This document shows, piece after piece, positions 25,025 to 36,300 of a stretch of DNA of 58,477 nt (positions are counted from its first letter, which is position 1; every line of letters begins with the position of its first letter). The position numbers and the translations under genes were made by a program. Location: the NCBI GenBank assembly GCA_022592445.1, contig JABYQR010000291.1:1-58477 (forward strand). Direction: 5' to 3'. Source of the DNA: Cytidiella melzeri (taxonomy: Eukaryota; Basidiomycota; Agaricomycetes; Polyporales; Irpicaceae). A model generated the notes under the pieces. The model was not told the origin of the DNA. It ran no database searches and worked only from the letters and a program-made list of their open reading frames with translations.

Positions 25025-26506
25025 ATGTTCTCTCGCAGCCTCGCCCGCACCACCCGCCTCGCGCGAGGATTTGCTACCCATGCCAATTCATCGTCATCGC
25101 CAGCAGTGCTACATCTGAAAACTGGCCAATCTTTCCAAGGACGGTCGTTTGGCGCGCAAAAAAGTATTTTCGGGGAGACAGTGTTTTCTACTTCAATCAC
25201 ATCATGTATGTCATTTGGCCCTCCTACGTGTTTGTCGTTCTGAAACGTGCGCTGTATGTAGACACCGAGTCTATGACCGATCCCTCCTATCGCGGCCAAA
25301 TACTCGTCTTCACCACGCCTCTCATCGGCAACTATGGTGTACCGCTCAACAAAACACCCCTCGACAGCCGCGACGTTGGTGTTTACTTGGAGTCAGAGCG
25401 CATTCAGTGCAGCGCTGTCGTCGTAGCGGACGTTGCCGAGAAATTCTCGCATTATCTCGCTGTCGAGTCTCTCCACTCATGGTGCGAACGTTACGGCGTC
25501 CCAGGTATCACTGGCGTCGACACCCGTGCTATTACCACTCTCCTTCGCGATCAGGGCACCACCCTCGGCCGCCTGGCAGTCGGCAACGAGACGAATGCCG
25601 CAGCTCCAGCCACGTCGGAGTACTGGGATCCCACAACAGAGAACCTAGTCGACCAGGTCTCTACCAAGGAACCTTTTGTCTTGAACCCCACCGGCGACGT
25701 GAAGATAGCCGTATTAGACTTCGGCGCCAAGGCAAACATCCTCCGTTCGCTCGTTCGCCGGGGCGCCGCTGTGACTGTTTTGCCATGGAACTACGACTTC
25801 AACAAGGTTCGTGATCAGTTCGACGGTCTCTTCTTGTCGAATGGTCCTGGAGACCCAATGCACTGCATGGAGGCTGCCATGCACTTGCGCAAGACCTTGT
25901 CCGAGTGGGAGAAGCCAGTTTTCGGTATCTGCATGGGTCACCAGGTTATTGGTATCGCTGCTGGGTTGGACGCGTATCGCATGACGTTCGGAAACCGTGG
26001 ACACAACCAGCCGGTGCTTGCTCTCGCCTCCTCCGGCTCCATCAAGGCTGGCCGTGTATATGTTACAAGGTCCGTATACCAATCCGTGTGCTTTTTCTGC
26101 GAATGTCATCTGACGAGTACAATAGCCAAAACCACCAGTACGCCTTGAAGCTTCAGGATCCATTCCCTGCAGGCTGGGAGCCGTTCTTCATTAACTGCAA
26201 TGACTCCTCCGTCGAGGGTATCAAGTCAACAGTGCAGTCAGGCAAGAAGGTGTGGGGTGTCCAGTTCCATCCCGAGAGCGCTGGTGGTCCACTCGACACC
26301 ATCGAGGTCAGTTGACTCGTCGACCACATGTCCCAATACATTCACTAACTTCGTGGCGGCTATTGCAGATGTTTACTGACTTCCTTGCTGAATGCCGTGC
26401 ACACAAGCTGCAGATCAACTACACCTATCCGGATGTCATGGGCGCCGCTCGGGTAGAGCCCGCATTGAAGCATGAAACTGCGCGTCCTGTCGCCGTCGCT
26501 GCTTGA
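25025..26506 (+). CDS. CPA1: Carbamoyl-phosphate synthase, arginine-specific small (glutaminase) subunit
   Basis: Hydrolyses glutamine and passes ammonia to the large subunit for carbamoyl phosphate in arginine synthesis. Exons 25025-25205, 25262-26069, 26126-26306, 26369-26506; 435 residues. The first 20 or so residues (MFSRSLARTTRLARGFATHA) are rich in Arg, Ser and Ala, lack acidic residues and look like a mitochondrial targeting peptide. The N-terminal CPSase domain shows SMTDPSYRGQIL and PGITGVDTRA. The class I glutaminase domain shows LSNGPGDP, the nucleophile cysteine in FGICMGHQ near residue 300, and the catalytic His-Glu pair in VQFHPESAGGP. The upstream ORF at 24871-24998 probably gives arginine-dependent translational control. 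It diverges from SNU23. Confidence 0.96.
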
Positions 26507-26724
26507 ACTCTGCTCCGTTGATTGTTTCCCCCACCAAGTGTATCATAGTATAGATTCAATGAACATGGAATATCACAGCTTGATGCGCACTCAGAATGGA
26601 CCGAGTCAGCAATCATGATAAAGATACCGTAGAGATGCCGACAAGTTCTAGATTAAGTAAGTAGACGATTGCTATATGTTGATGCTGATACACAAGGAAC
26701 CAACAACCAAGACGCGAGTGGCCA

Positions 26725-29700
26725 TCATTTCTTCCTTTGCGCACCAGCTCGTCTCTCCTTCGGTATATGCGAAGCTGTTTCTTCCTCAGAGTCCTCGGAA
26801 TCAGAGCTAGAAGACGACGAGGAAGAGTCCTCCTCCTCCAGAGGCTTCGCCTGCTTCTTGGTTGCCGCGGCAGGTCTTGGCGGGACAGGATGGGACATCA
26901 GAGGAGAGAACATCTGCTGACTGGCGAGGTCCGACAAACGAGGAAAAGGCGACTTCGCCCAAGCAGACAGCGGACGGAGGCGATCGGGACTACCATTAGA
27001 GGCGTTGTGTTGCGGTCGAGCTGGTTGCTGTGTTAACGGGGTTGATTCCTCGTGAGGCAGGAATTGTTGGGTGCTAGGGAGGAACAACGGCACTATTAAC
27101 GGAACACTACGTTCTTTCGCAGTAGGCGTGAAGAACGACTGCGACGCGTCTTGATCGACGAGGGGTTGAGAGCTTGCATCTTTGGCAAACGCAGAAATTG
27201 GTGGCTTTGCAGCGCTACTTCCTTCTGCTTTCTGTTCTTCGGTCTCGCCGGGGCTACTAGGTTGCAGTTCGTCGACCATGGTCATATCCGGAGCAGATGG
27301 TGTCGCCGACAACGTCTCCCATGCGCTTGTAACCGCGGCGGTCTTCTGAGTGCCGCTAGCATTAACTCGCCTTAAAGCCGACGGTGATATGTCCTTGGCC
27401 GGGGTACTCTCTGTGTTGGGCTTGAGAGCCGATGCTGTCGAAGTCTCAGCGGCCCCAACACTCTTTCTGCTCTTGGGTAACACGGAAACCGGCTTTTGAC
27501 GAGCATTGTCCCCCTTCTGTGCTTTCTTCTCTGCCGCTACTCTCTCATTCTTCTCAGCAGCTCGATCATCCCTTTGCTGCTGCGTAAGCGGTGGCCTACC
27601 GCGCTTTTTGGGTGCGGAAGCTGTAGAACCGTCAGGAGCCGGTGCGCCAAGCCCCTTCGTCGCCACTCTCGAAACTTTGGGCGCAGGTGTGCTGAGATTC
27701 TCTGACGCCAATCTCGCCCTCTCAGCAGCCCGAGCATCTTTTTGCTCCTGCGTTAAAGGTGGTCTGCCGCGCCGTTTTGGGATTGGGTCTGCAGGCTTGT
27801 CGTCCACAGGTGCATCGATTTTCACAGCTTTACGTTTGCGACGCGCATTTGTCTCTTCTGCAACGTCAACGCCAGATACTGTGGTTGTTTGGACGTCGCT
27901 GGAGAATTTTCCCGTGGAAGGCGACTGCTGCTTCGGGTCACTGGACGCAGCTATAGGGAGCTCCTGAGTTGTACGAATCTTGCCGTTCCTGTCCTTCATG
28001 TTCTTCGTCGCTCCCTGTTTCGAAATCTGCACAGGGGAGAGCGAACCAGCCTTCTCCGCCACCTGAGACACGTCCAGTTCGATAGGATCATCATCTACCA
28101 CGGAGGAATCTGGGTCGTCCGAAGGCTCAATGGGGTCATCGTCCTGTTGCGGGACAGTCGTGAGAGGAATGTCCGGTGAGTTCTCACTGCGTGGAGAAGA
28201 GAGATTAAGAGTGATTTTCTTGGCGGAACTTGACTGCAGCTTCTCAGACGGACCTCCCCCACTAGTCAGCACTGCCACTTGCCCAGAGCCCGAGCAGTCA
28301 GCGTCCTCTTCTTCAGGATCCGCAGGGTCAGAGGAAGGGACTACTTCCTTGACAACTTTCTGCAGGTGGGAGCCTGAAGACGCCGACTGTCCAACTAGAC
28401 CACTCTGTTTGTCGACGTCGTTGGCTTGACCGTTCGCATCACTGTCGGAGTCCACACTCGCTCTCAGAATCACAGGCTTGTCGAGCATCTCGAACACCTC
28501 CTTTGTACATGCACCATCAGCAGTGTCATCGAGCTAAACCCACGTCAGCTCTGCAAGAACAGACCATCGATACAACATACCGGCAAGACCACAGGAATTT
28601 GAGGATCTGAGGTCAGGTGCATCACAACTGGCGTAACATTGCTAGCTTCGGAGGTATGCGAATCTTCTGATTCGTCGTCTTCATCAGAAGACGGCATTCT
28701 GCCCCATAACCGTCTGCGGACCTTCTCGTCCATCTCTTCCTCCTCAAATGCCACGTCCTCAACGCCTGATTCTTCGTTATCGCTGCTGCTTTCCGCCTCC
28801 GCGAACATTTTGTCAACAATTCTACCAGCATTCATAGATGAGACCGGCCCGCGCAACAAGGCTTCAATGTTAAGCTCTGTAGAGTCCTGAGAAGCTGGTA
28901 AGCCAGACGTAAGACCGGCATATAGGGGAGCTGGATTGACGACCTCGTTGTCGTCGTCAAATTCATCCCTGCTCAAGCTGTCACTGTCGGAACTGCTGTC
29001 ATCGTCCTTGCTCTGGACAACAACTTCAGAAATCTCTGCTCCCGGGGGCAGCGCAGGCGCGGTGGTGAGAAGAAGTGGGATTTCTGGAGATGACGTGCGA
29101 GTGGCAAACAAAGAGCCGTTACCCAGGTCGGAATCTGAATTTGAAGAACTGCTTCCATTTTCGGCCGCCTTCGCCCTGGATTTACTGAGAGCCTCTCGCT
29201 CTTGAGTTTTGTGCAACAGGACCTGCATGTCTCGTAGAAGCCGAGTTTCGCTGGCGTCGCCCTGTAGCTCGTCAATCCTGCGCTTGAGAGATTCTGGCCC
29301 GGAGACTACTACGGGGCATTTGTAACGCAGATGAAAAGGCATCTGTAGACAAATTGGACAACGAGCTAGCTGTTTGCCAGCGCGCCTTGTCGTCTCTGCT
29401 GGCGAAGAGGCAACACGAACAGGCAGTGTAGTGGCTTCAGTCTTGTCAAGATCACCCTGGAGGGTTGCTCTTTCTTTTCCTTTTTCACCTCGGAGGGTTG
29501 CTCTTTCTTTTCCTTCTTCACTCTGCAGATCTTCCCGCCTTGAAGTGGAGGTTGGTGGAGGCATCGGAGAAGGTTGTAACTGGGGTTCAGGAAGGAGAGG
29601 CGGAGGATACTTTCGAATGGGGGAAGATGGGTGTGTCTCAGTTAACGCATGTGATTGTATGGCAGCAGGTTGAGTACCTGAAGGCACAGCGCGTCGAGCT

Positions 29701-31202
29701 TCGATGGTGGCGAGAATCCCTGCAGCGATCGAGCTTATTGAAAGGCTAACGTTTGAGATCACCGTCGATTCAGGCTGCGTATCTTCTGTCAGGGTTGTTG
29801 AGGACCTATTTGGACACAAAAGAGGGACCAACGCACCAAGCACATGAGGCTTCTTATTTTTTGCCTTCAACCCCGATCGTTGGAGTAATGGAACCTCTAC
29901 ATCGACCAGTGGCGATGCTGAAGTTGACTTTGCATTCCGTTCCGCCTTCTCTCTTGTAGTTGCTGGTGGTGGCAGCTCGTCGCCGCTTGCTGAAGGGTTC
30001 CTCGACATATCCTGGGGTACCGCAGAGGATTTCGGGGCCTTTTTGGACCGAGACGTCTGAGTAGCACCCTCGAGCGATGTGTTCTTAGCGTTAACTTGAG
30101 TACTTGTAGACAGATCGATGGGAGACAGTGACACGCGAGCTTTCTTCTGCTTCTTCTTTTTCGATGACAAGTCAGTTGCTGTCTGGTCGATACTAAATTC
30201 CGACACCAACTGGGAGCCCGTGGCGATGAGGGCATCAGGGGTTCTGGTAACCTTCTTCTGAGACTCTGTTGGGGTGGCCGCATCTGCTACCACAGAGCGC
30301 GCGGCTTTCTTCTTCCTGCTAGAGTCATCGTTGTCCTTGAGCGTGTCCACAATTCCACCCGCAGCTCCAGTTTTCAATCCCCTTGCAACTTTCTTACGGG
30401 GATAGGGTTCCTGTGTTGGTGGTACTTCCATGGATGCAGAGTTTGGAGCAGATTCTCGCGGCTGCACATCCTCCTCCGGCGCCGCGGTCTTCCGTTTTTT
30501 TAATCGGCTAGGGACGCTATGACTCGTGTGTTCTGTGTCTACTCCAGTGATATCGCCAGTCAGCTCGCCGTGTTCACCATCAGGAGCAAAAGCCTTGTCG
30601 GAAGCACTGAGCTGCCCACCCGGTTCGAAGGCGACTTTTGCAGTGGCTTGAGGGTGGTGGCTAATCGAAAGTGCATTGATATGCCGTTGTTGCTCACCAG
30701 ATCCTGACTCCACCTAAACGCCGTTAACCAAGAGAAATGCTTCCAAGATATGTGCATACCGGATCGACTTCTTGAAGCAGGGTTGTGCTTGAAGGCGACT
30801 TAGACACTGTAACCTGGACATCGAGAGAAGTAGTCGTACGCGCGAGCGCACAAAATGCACTAAAGTCGTCGTCTAAGGAATACACAAGAACCGTTGGACG
30901 TATCCGAAGATTCAGCCGAGGTAACAACTCACCATCCTCGAGGTCTACTGCTTTCCCATTCCGAAGCTGAGCCAAGTCAAACTGCACCCCGGGAGCCAAA
31001 GCAAGCTTCTTGCGGACTGTCTCTTTGGTTGTTGCAAGTGACTTTTCTGCATGTCGCAGGGCGTGAGAGAGTTGTGCGCTCCTCGTATGCAATGGCACTG
31101 CTCACCTTTGAACACACGGCTGAATGTACGACCATTTGGCGCGTGGAAAGTAATTATAGTGTCCTCCACATCCTCCTCGCGTTTCCTCTTTCTGTTCTCC
31201 AT
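26725..31202 (-). CDS. Large uncharacterised, probably nuclear protein with zinc knuckle and AT-hook-like repeats
   Basis: Not recognised as a named family. Exons in minus order: 31106-31202, 30760-31046, 28581-30713, 26725-28533; 1441 residues with consistent phases. The N-terminus begins MENRKRKREED, followed by about 90 residues that could form a ubiquitin-like beta-grasp fold (IITFHAPNGRTFSRVF, LRNGKAVDLEDGE), which is only a guess. A zinc-knuckle pattern CX2CX5HX4C appears as CPICLQMPFHLRYKC near residue 570, followed by SLKRRIDELQ. Most of the rest is low-complexity Ser, Asp, Glu and Lys. Two near-identical repeats (RRGRPPLTQEQKDARAAE and KRGRPPLTQQQRDDRAAE), about 55 residues apart, resemble AT-hooks followed by a basic helix, pointing to DNA or chromatin binding. 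Its upstream region is interrupted by the LINE at 31334. It converges with CPA1. Confidence 0.85.
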
Positions 31203-31319
31203 CAAGACTAGGATGTCTACTAGACGGTGAGCGCGTCGTGTCGCGACTTGCAGCAGGTCAAGTTGACTGCTGAATGTGAGGAGGAGAAACGCGGTGCTGC
31301 ATTATGTATGTATGATTTT

Positions 31320-31333
31320 GATCGGTGTAAGCG
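31320..31333 (+). repeat. Left target-site duplication of the LINE
   Basis: The 14 bases GATCGGTGTAAGCG are repeated exactly at 37387-37400 on the far side of the element. This is the expected footprint of target-primed reverse transcription and fixes the left element boundary at 31334. Confidence 0.9.
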
Positions 31334-31535
31334 GGCGCGCTTCTTGAACCCGTACCACCACCACTAGGAAAATTCCCACGCTCAAGCATAACGCTTTCCT
31401 CGTCACCATTCCCCTTCCCATCCCCTTAATCGCTCGTGTTCCCCTTAAGCTACTTTACAAATACTCATATTCCGTATTCCTTGCTCGTCGCGTTAATTGC
31501 TTACATCTTAAAGTCTCGGCTACCCTTAATTCATC

Positions 31536-33368
31536 ATGTCTGGCGCTCTACCAGACGCAGACATGACCTTACCCCCATCTCAACAATCCCTCGAGTACCT
31601 TACCCAGCCGCCTGTGAACCATCCAGCTGAGTTTAATCAGCCGATGGCCCCTGGGCCGCCCTCTGCCCCAATCTATAACCCTCCTCACATCCCTCCAACC
31701 AACTTCGCCTCCCAGCCTCCTCAGCCAGATCAGTCTGGGCCGACCACTATCAAAGAGGACACAGACCTGTGGGGGGACGATGTCTCCCCTGAGGCACCTT
31801 ACAACGCCTTCCTACCGTATGAGAGCGAGAGCCAGATCAGTGAGTCTCTCCCAGTGTTCGCCGCCACTCTCTCCACTCTCGCAGCTTTCCTGACCGAACC
31901 AATGGTCATGCATCGCGTCCGGGACCTCGCAAGGCAGCCTAAAGCCTTCGACAACACCATTTTGCCCATCTTTAACAATCTCCGCAGCCTCGTCAACCAG
32001 TGGAATAACACGGTTGACGATGAACTCTCCATCCATCGATCTGTCGCCTCTCCGTCCCCTCGTAATGCCTCAATTGCGGCAGCTCCCACCACCACCATCT
32101 CTTCCCAACACATTCCGCAGACGGTACGTCCCGCGCATGTGCTGGGCACGACTCAACGCCCGTTCCGAGCAGGAGGTGTGCCAACACACCACACCGCTCA
32201 AACCACGCTTCCTTTCGTCTCTGCCCAGAGACCTCCCCCCATTCCCACGGCGAATCGCCCGGCGCCCTCGTACGCACAAGCAGTCAAGGCTCGCCCGGCG
32301 AATACGCTTCTCAACATCACCTCTGCCCTCGCCTCTGCCATGCCGAACGCTCCAGCAGAGGCATTACTTACTATGGCTACCAAACTGGTGCCCACCCCTC
32401 CCAACCGGGCTGTGCCGCGACACGCCCCACGCAACGCGTCGAAGGTTATAACGGTTAAGCCGTCAGGAGGTACAATTAACGTCTCTGAAATTCCTAACGA
32501 TCAACATCTTCTCAGCGCATTTTCCATTGTCTACGAGGAGGCCAAGATGTCGGGGCAATTACCTCAAGACGCTCCTGGTGTCATGTTTGTACGGTGGATC
32601 AACAACGCCCTACAACTACAGTTCCGCGCTTCGCCCTGCGAAGGAACAGAGGCGGTCGTCGAATCTTTCTGGAGAGCATGCAGAGGTTTGGGTGGAGCCA
32701 CTCCGATATGCTCGAAGTTCCGTTTCCGCAACGGTGTGCTGTACCGTCGCGTCCCATTCTCAGATCCAGCTAGTGCATCATCTGACGAGTCCATTCAACA
32801 GATCAAACAGGCACTCCTGAGCCAGTACGCATGGGAGGGAGTCACCATGATCGGTAACCCCCGTGTTCAGATCACCGAAGGTTCAACCTTTGGAACTGTA
32901 TTTGCTGACTTTTACGACAGCTCCACCTCTCGTTACATGCGACAGATTATGCGCCAAGTTGTATATCTGAATGGGGCCACTTGCCGCGCCATTCAGGCGC
33001 AAAACTTCCGACCAGCAACTCCGCGCTGCGCCATTTGCCAGCGATGGGGTCATCCTGCCGATATCTGCCGCTCACAGGTTGTGAGATGCCCAATATGCGC
33101 TCAGCCTCACGACGAGCGCGACCACGAGCACCTGGCGCCCCTTGCGCCTGTTAAATGTTTCAACTGCGGTGAGCCCCATCGGGCTGATTCTGCTGACTGC
33201 TCTTTCTTCCAGCATCGCCGCGACCGCGAGTGGATCCAGAGCCACCAGCCGGCTAACCAAACATCCCGCAGAGCACCACACCTCGACTCCCGCCAGGGCT
33301 TACAGGCCAGGCGAACCACACGCATTGGCATGGGGCGACAAGGCCCTAGCCTCGGAAGATTGACATAG
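31536..33368 (+). CDS. LINE ORF1, gag-like RNA-binding protein with zinc knuckles
   Basis: Expected to bind the element RNA and form the ribonucleoprotein particle needed for retrotransposition. Single exon, 610 residues, first ATG after the 202-base 5' UTR. The N-terminal third is rich in Pro, Ser, Gln and Thr. The C-terminal part has three Cys/His motifs from about residue 497: CAICQRWGHPADIC (CX2CX4HX4C), CPICAQPHDERDH and CFNCGEPHRADSADC. The stop (TAG, 33366-33368) is 10 bases before the ORF2 ATG, so ORF2 is probably translated by reinitiation or termination-coupled scanning. Composition is rich in C at third positions, unlike some of the host genes nearby. Confidence 0.93.
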   Translation: MSGALPDADMTLPPSQQSLEYLTQPPVNHPAEFNQPMAPGPPSAPIYNPPHIPPTNFASQPPQPDQSGPTTIKEDTDLWGDDVSPEAPYNAFLPYESESQISESLPVFAATLSTLAAFLTEPMVMHRVRDLARQPKAFDNTILPIFNNLRSLVNQWNNTVDDELSIHRSVASPSPRNASIAAAPTTTISSQHIPQTVRPAHVLGTTQRPFRAGGVPTHHTAQTTLPFVSAQRPPPIPTANRPAPSYAQAVKARPANTLLNITSALASAMPNAPAEALLTMATKLVPTPPNRAVPRHAPRNASKVITVKPSGGTINVSEIPNDQHLLSAFSIVYEEAKMSGQLPQDAPGVMFVRWINNALQLQFRASPCEGTEAVVESFWRACRGLGGATPICSKFRFRNGVLYRRVPFSDPASASSDESIQQIKQALLSQYAWEGVTMIGNPRVQITEGSTFGTVFADFYDSSTSRYMRQIMRQVVYLNGATCRAIQAQNFRPATPRCAICQRWGHPADICRSQVVRCPICAQPHDERDHEHLAPLAPVKCFNCGEPHRADSADCSFFQHRRDREWIQSHQPANQTSRRAPHLDSRQGLQARRTTRIGMGRQGPSLGRLT

Positions 33369-33378
33369 CGCACCCATC

Positions 33379-36300
33379 ATGCCCGCAGAGACACAGAGCA
33401 CGTTTAGGGTAATTTCATTTAATGCAAATCATACGGCTAACAATACTGCAGCAGTGCTGCAACATTTCATTCGAGCTGACGCCATCTTTATCCAAGAACC
33501 CTCGTATTCGGTTCTGAAACGAACCCCCTCCTCCACCAACCCCCAGGGCGACGAGTACTTCGGGACGCAGGCGCAGTCTGCGGACTGGCTTCTCCTCGAG
33601 GTCACCGACATCCAACAGGCTCGGGTAGCCTGCTACATTAATCGCAGGTGGGCCGGATCCAACCCGCGCACACGGCACGACATAATATCACACCCCCACC
33701 TACTATGCCTTTCTCTCTCGTTTGGTCAGGAGGAACGTTTCTTCCTCAACGTCTACAGCCACCCTGATACTCATGACGCCACCCATGCTCTCTTGGCCGC
33801 ACACCGCCTCCCCTCATTCACTCTGGTAGCAGGCGACTTTAATCTCCATCACATGCTGTGGGAGACGGGACGTCGAGATGAGCGTCATGCACAAGACCTC
33901 ATCGACTTCATGCCAGACATCGGTGTCTCTCTACTGAACGCACCTGATGTCCACACACATTTCCCACACAGGCGCGGTTTCTCGCCTTCTGTGATTGACC
34001 TTGCGTGGATCGATTCCGCGATGAGTAACCACCCCCTCACAGCCCTCACCGTTGATGCTGACATGCGTATGGGATCGGATCACGCCATCCTAGCAGTGGA
34101 CATTCCCATTGTTCCAGAGCACATAGCCTTTCCGCGCATCACTCCCAACTCAGACGCGGAAACTGAGTTTATTCTAAACATCATGGACGCTGCACATTCG
34201 CGCGTCAACGACTCCCTTGCATCTTCTGAAGAAATTGAACGTTCGCTGACCATATTGTTCAATTCTATACAGGAAGCCTTCGACAAGCACGCAACTAGAC
34301 CGCGCATTTCGAGCCACTCTAAGCCATGGTGGAATGAAGAGTGCCGAGAGGCACTCAGGACATTCCGTCAGTCTGGTATACAGGAGGACCGGTGGGCCTT
34401 CTTTCGAGCAGTACGAAAAGCCAAAAGGGAGTATTTCGACAACGTCATTGCTGACATGGCGGCGAAAAAGCGCGTCTGGGATCTCACCGCCTGGGCCAAA
34501 CCGCGCCCCATCTCAACGATGTCCCACATCAAGGGGAGCGACGGCAACACTATCTCATCCTTCGACGACTTCGTTAGGGGGTGTGCCAATCAGTTCTACT
34601 CGGCTCAGGACCGACCAGTCGACCTGTCCATCGTCGAAATTCTCGAACAGCGGGACGAGAGACCTTTTCCGCCCTTCTCCCGGCGGGAACTGAAAGAATG
34701 CCTTGCGACAACCTCCTCTCGCTCAGCACCGGGCCCAGACCACCTGACCTGGTCGATGATTAAGACCCTCGTGGCTGATCACGAAATCGAAGCGTACATC
34801 CTAAATGTCTTTAATGCATGCATTACTAACAGTTTTTGGCCCGCGCAGTTCAAATCGTCAATCACCGTGGTTATTCCAAAGCCCAAGAAGACGGACTACT
34901 CGGTGCTGAAGGCGTACCGACCAATTGTCCTCCTAAGCTGCATGGGCAAGCTCATGGAGAAGATGGTGGCCAATCGCTTGCAGTATGACTGCGTGCGTTT
35001 CCAACTCTTACACCCTTCACAATGTGGAGGCGTCCGCCATCATTCGACAGACGACGCAGGTCTCCTCCTCGCGCATCACCTTCGGGCTGCACGAGCAGCG
35101 GGTTTGCACTCATCATGTCTCGCAATGGACATTGCACAATTTTTTCCTTCCATCAACCATAGCTTGTTGATCGCCATTCTGCGCCGTTTAGGTTTTCACT
35201 CGTCGTTATGCGAATTGGTAGCCGCATATCTTTCCAACCGCACCACCCAGTTCCGGTGGGCAGAGAAACTGTCCGGCCCGGTGAACTGCACCGTTGGCGT
35301 AGGTCAGGGCTCCTGCCTCTCCCCCCCTTTTTCGGCACTAGCTATTACACCCGCACTCTTCGCCATCTCCAAACTCTTGCCCACCCCAAGCTCCATTCTA
35401 CGTCTTTTGCTGCTTTTCTTTGTCGACGACGGCACCCTTGCCATTTCCTCCGACTCCCTTGGGACAAACATCTTTATTTTGAAAAACCTTTATATTCACA
35501 TCACCAATATCTTCGCCCGCATAGGGATTATCCTAGAACTAGATAAATTAGAACTTGCCCACTTCCCCCTTCCCCGATACCACGGACCCTTACCTTCCTT
35601 ATCCGTCTCCATTGATAACTCCTCCGTAACCCTCTCTCCCAAACACATTTGGCGATACCTGGGTTTTTTCTTCGACTCCCAGCTAAACTTCAAGTACCAC
35701 GTTCGCTTCTATGCCACGAAGGCCCTCAGCACCGTCCGAGGATACCCCATGCTGGGGAACTCCAACCGCGGTCTCGCCCCGGCACAAAAACGCCTCTTAT
35801 ACATCTCCTGCGTCCGTCCCATTCTCACATACGGTTTCCGCCTATGGTTCAACCCCCGCAAACCTCAGAAAGCACTCATCGCGTCCCTCTCACAAGCTCA
35901 GTCAGCCGCCGCAAGGTGGATCCTGGGCGCCTTTCGCACTTCTCCCACCGGGGGGATGGAAATCCTCGCTGGTCTCCTCCCGATTCGCCTCCATCTTCGA
36001 AAGTTATTCGACGTATCTATTCTCCGAACTCAATGCCTCCCTCCAAGTCACCTCGTCTCCATCGCCGCCACTCCCAATTCAAACCGCAACGCTTCCCATT
36101 CCATTGGCTTCCCCGTCCATAATATCCTCCATCATTCGCATCTACCTCTTCAAATCCACCATCAAGCCGCCACACCCAATCTCGAGCCTATCAGCCACTC
36201 GCATCCCGAACTACAGCCCGGAAGTAGAGTAATAGATATATACGAGTCACGCATTTCTTTCATTCTTAATCATCCTAAAAAATCTTCTGACGCTTTCAAA

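Noticed and set aside
25149..25814. 221-codon plus-strand frame inside CPA1
   Set aside because: Overlaps the clearly conserved CPA1 exon 2 in another frame and is Arg/Ser-rich, as expected for an out-of-frame reading.
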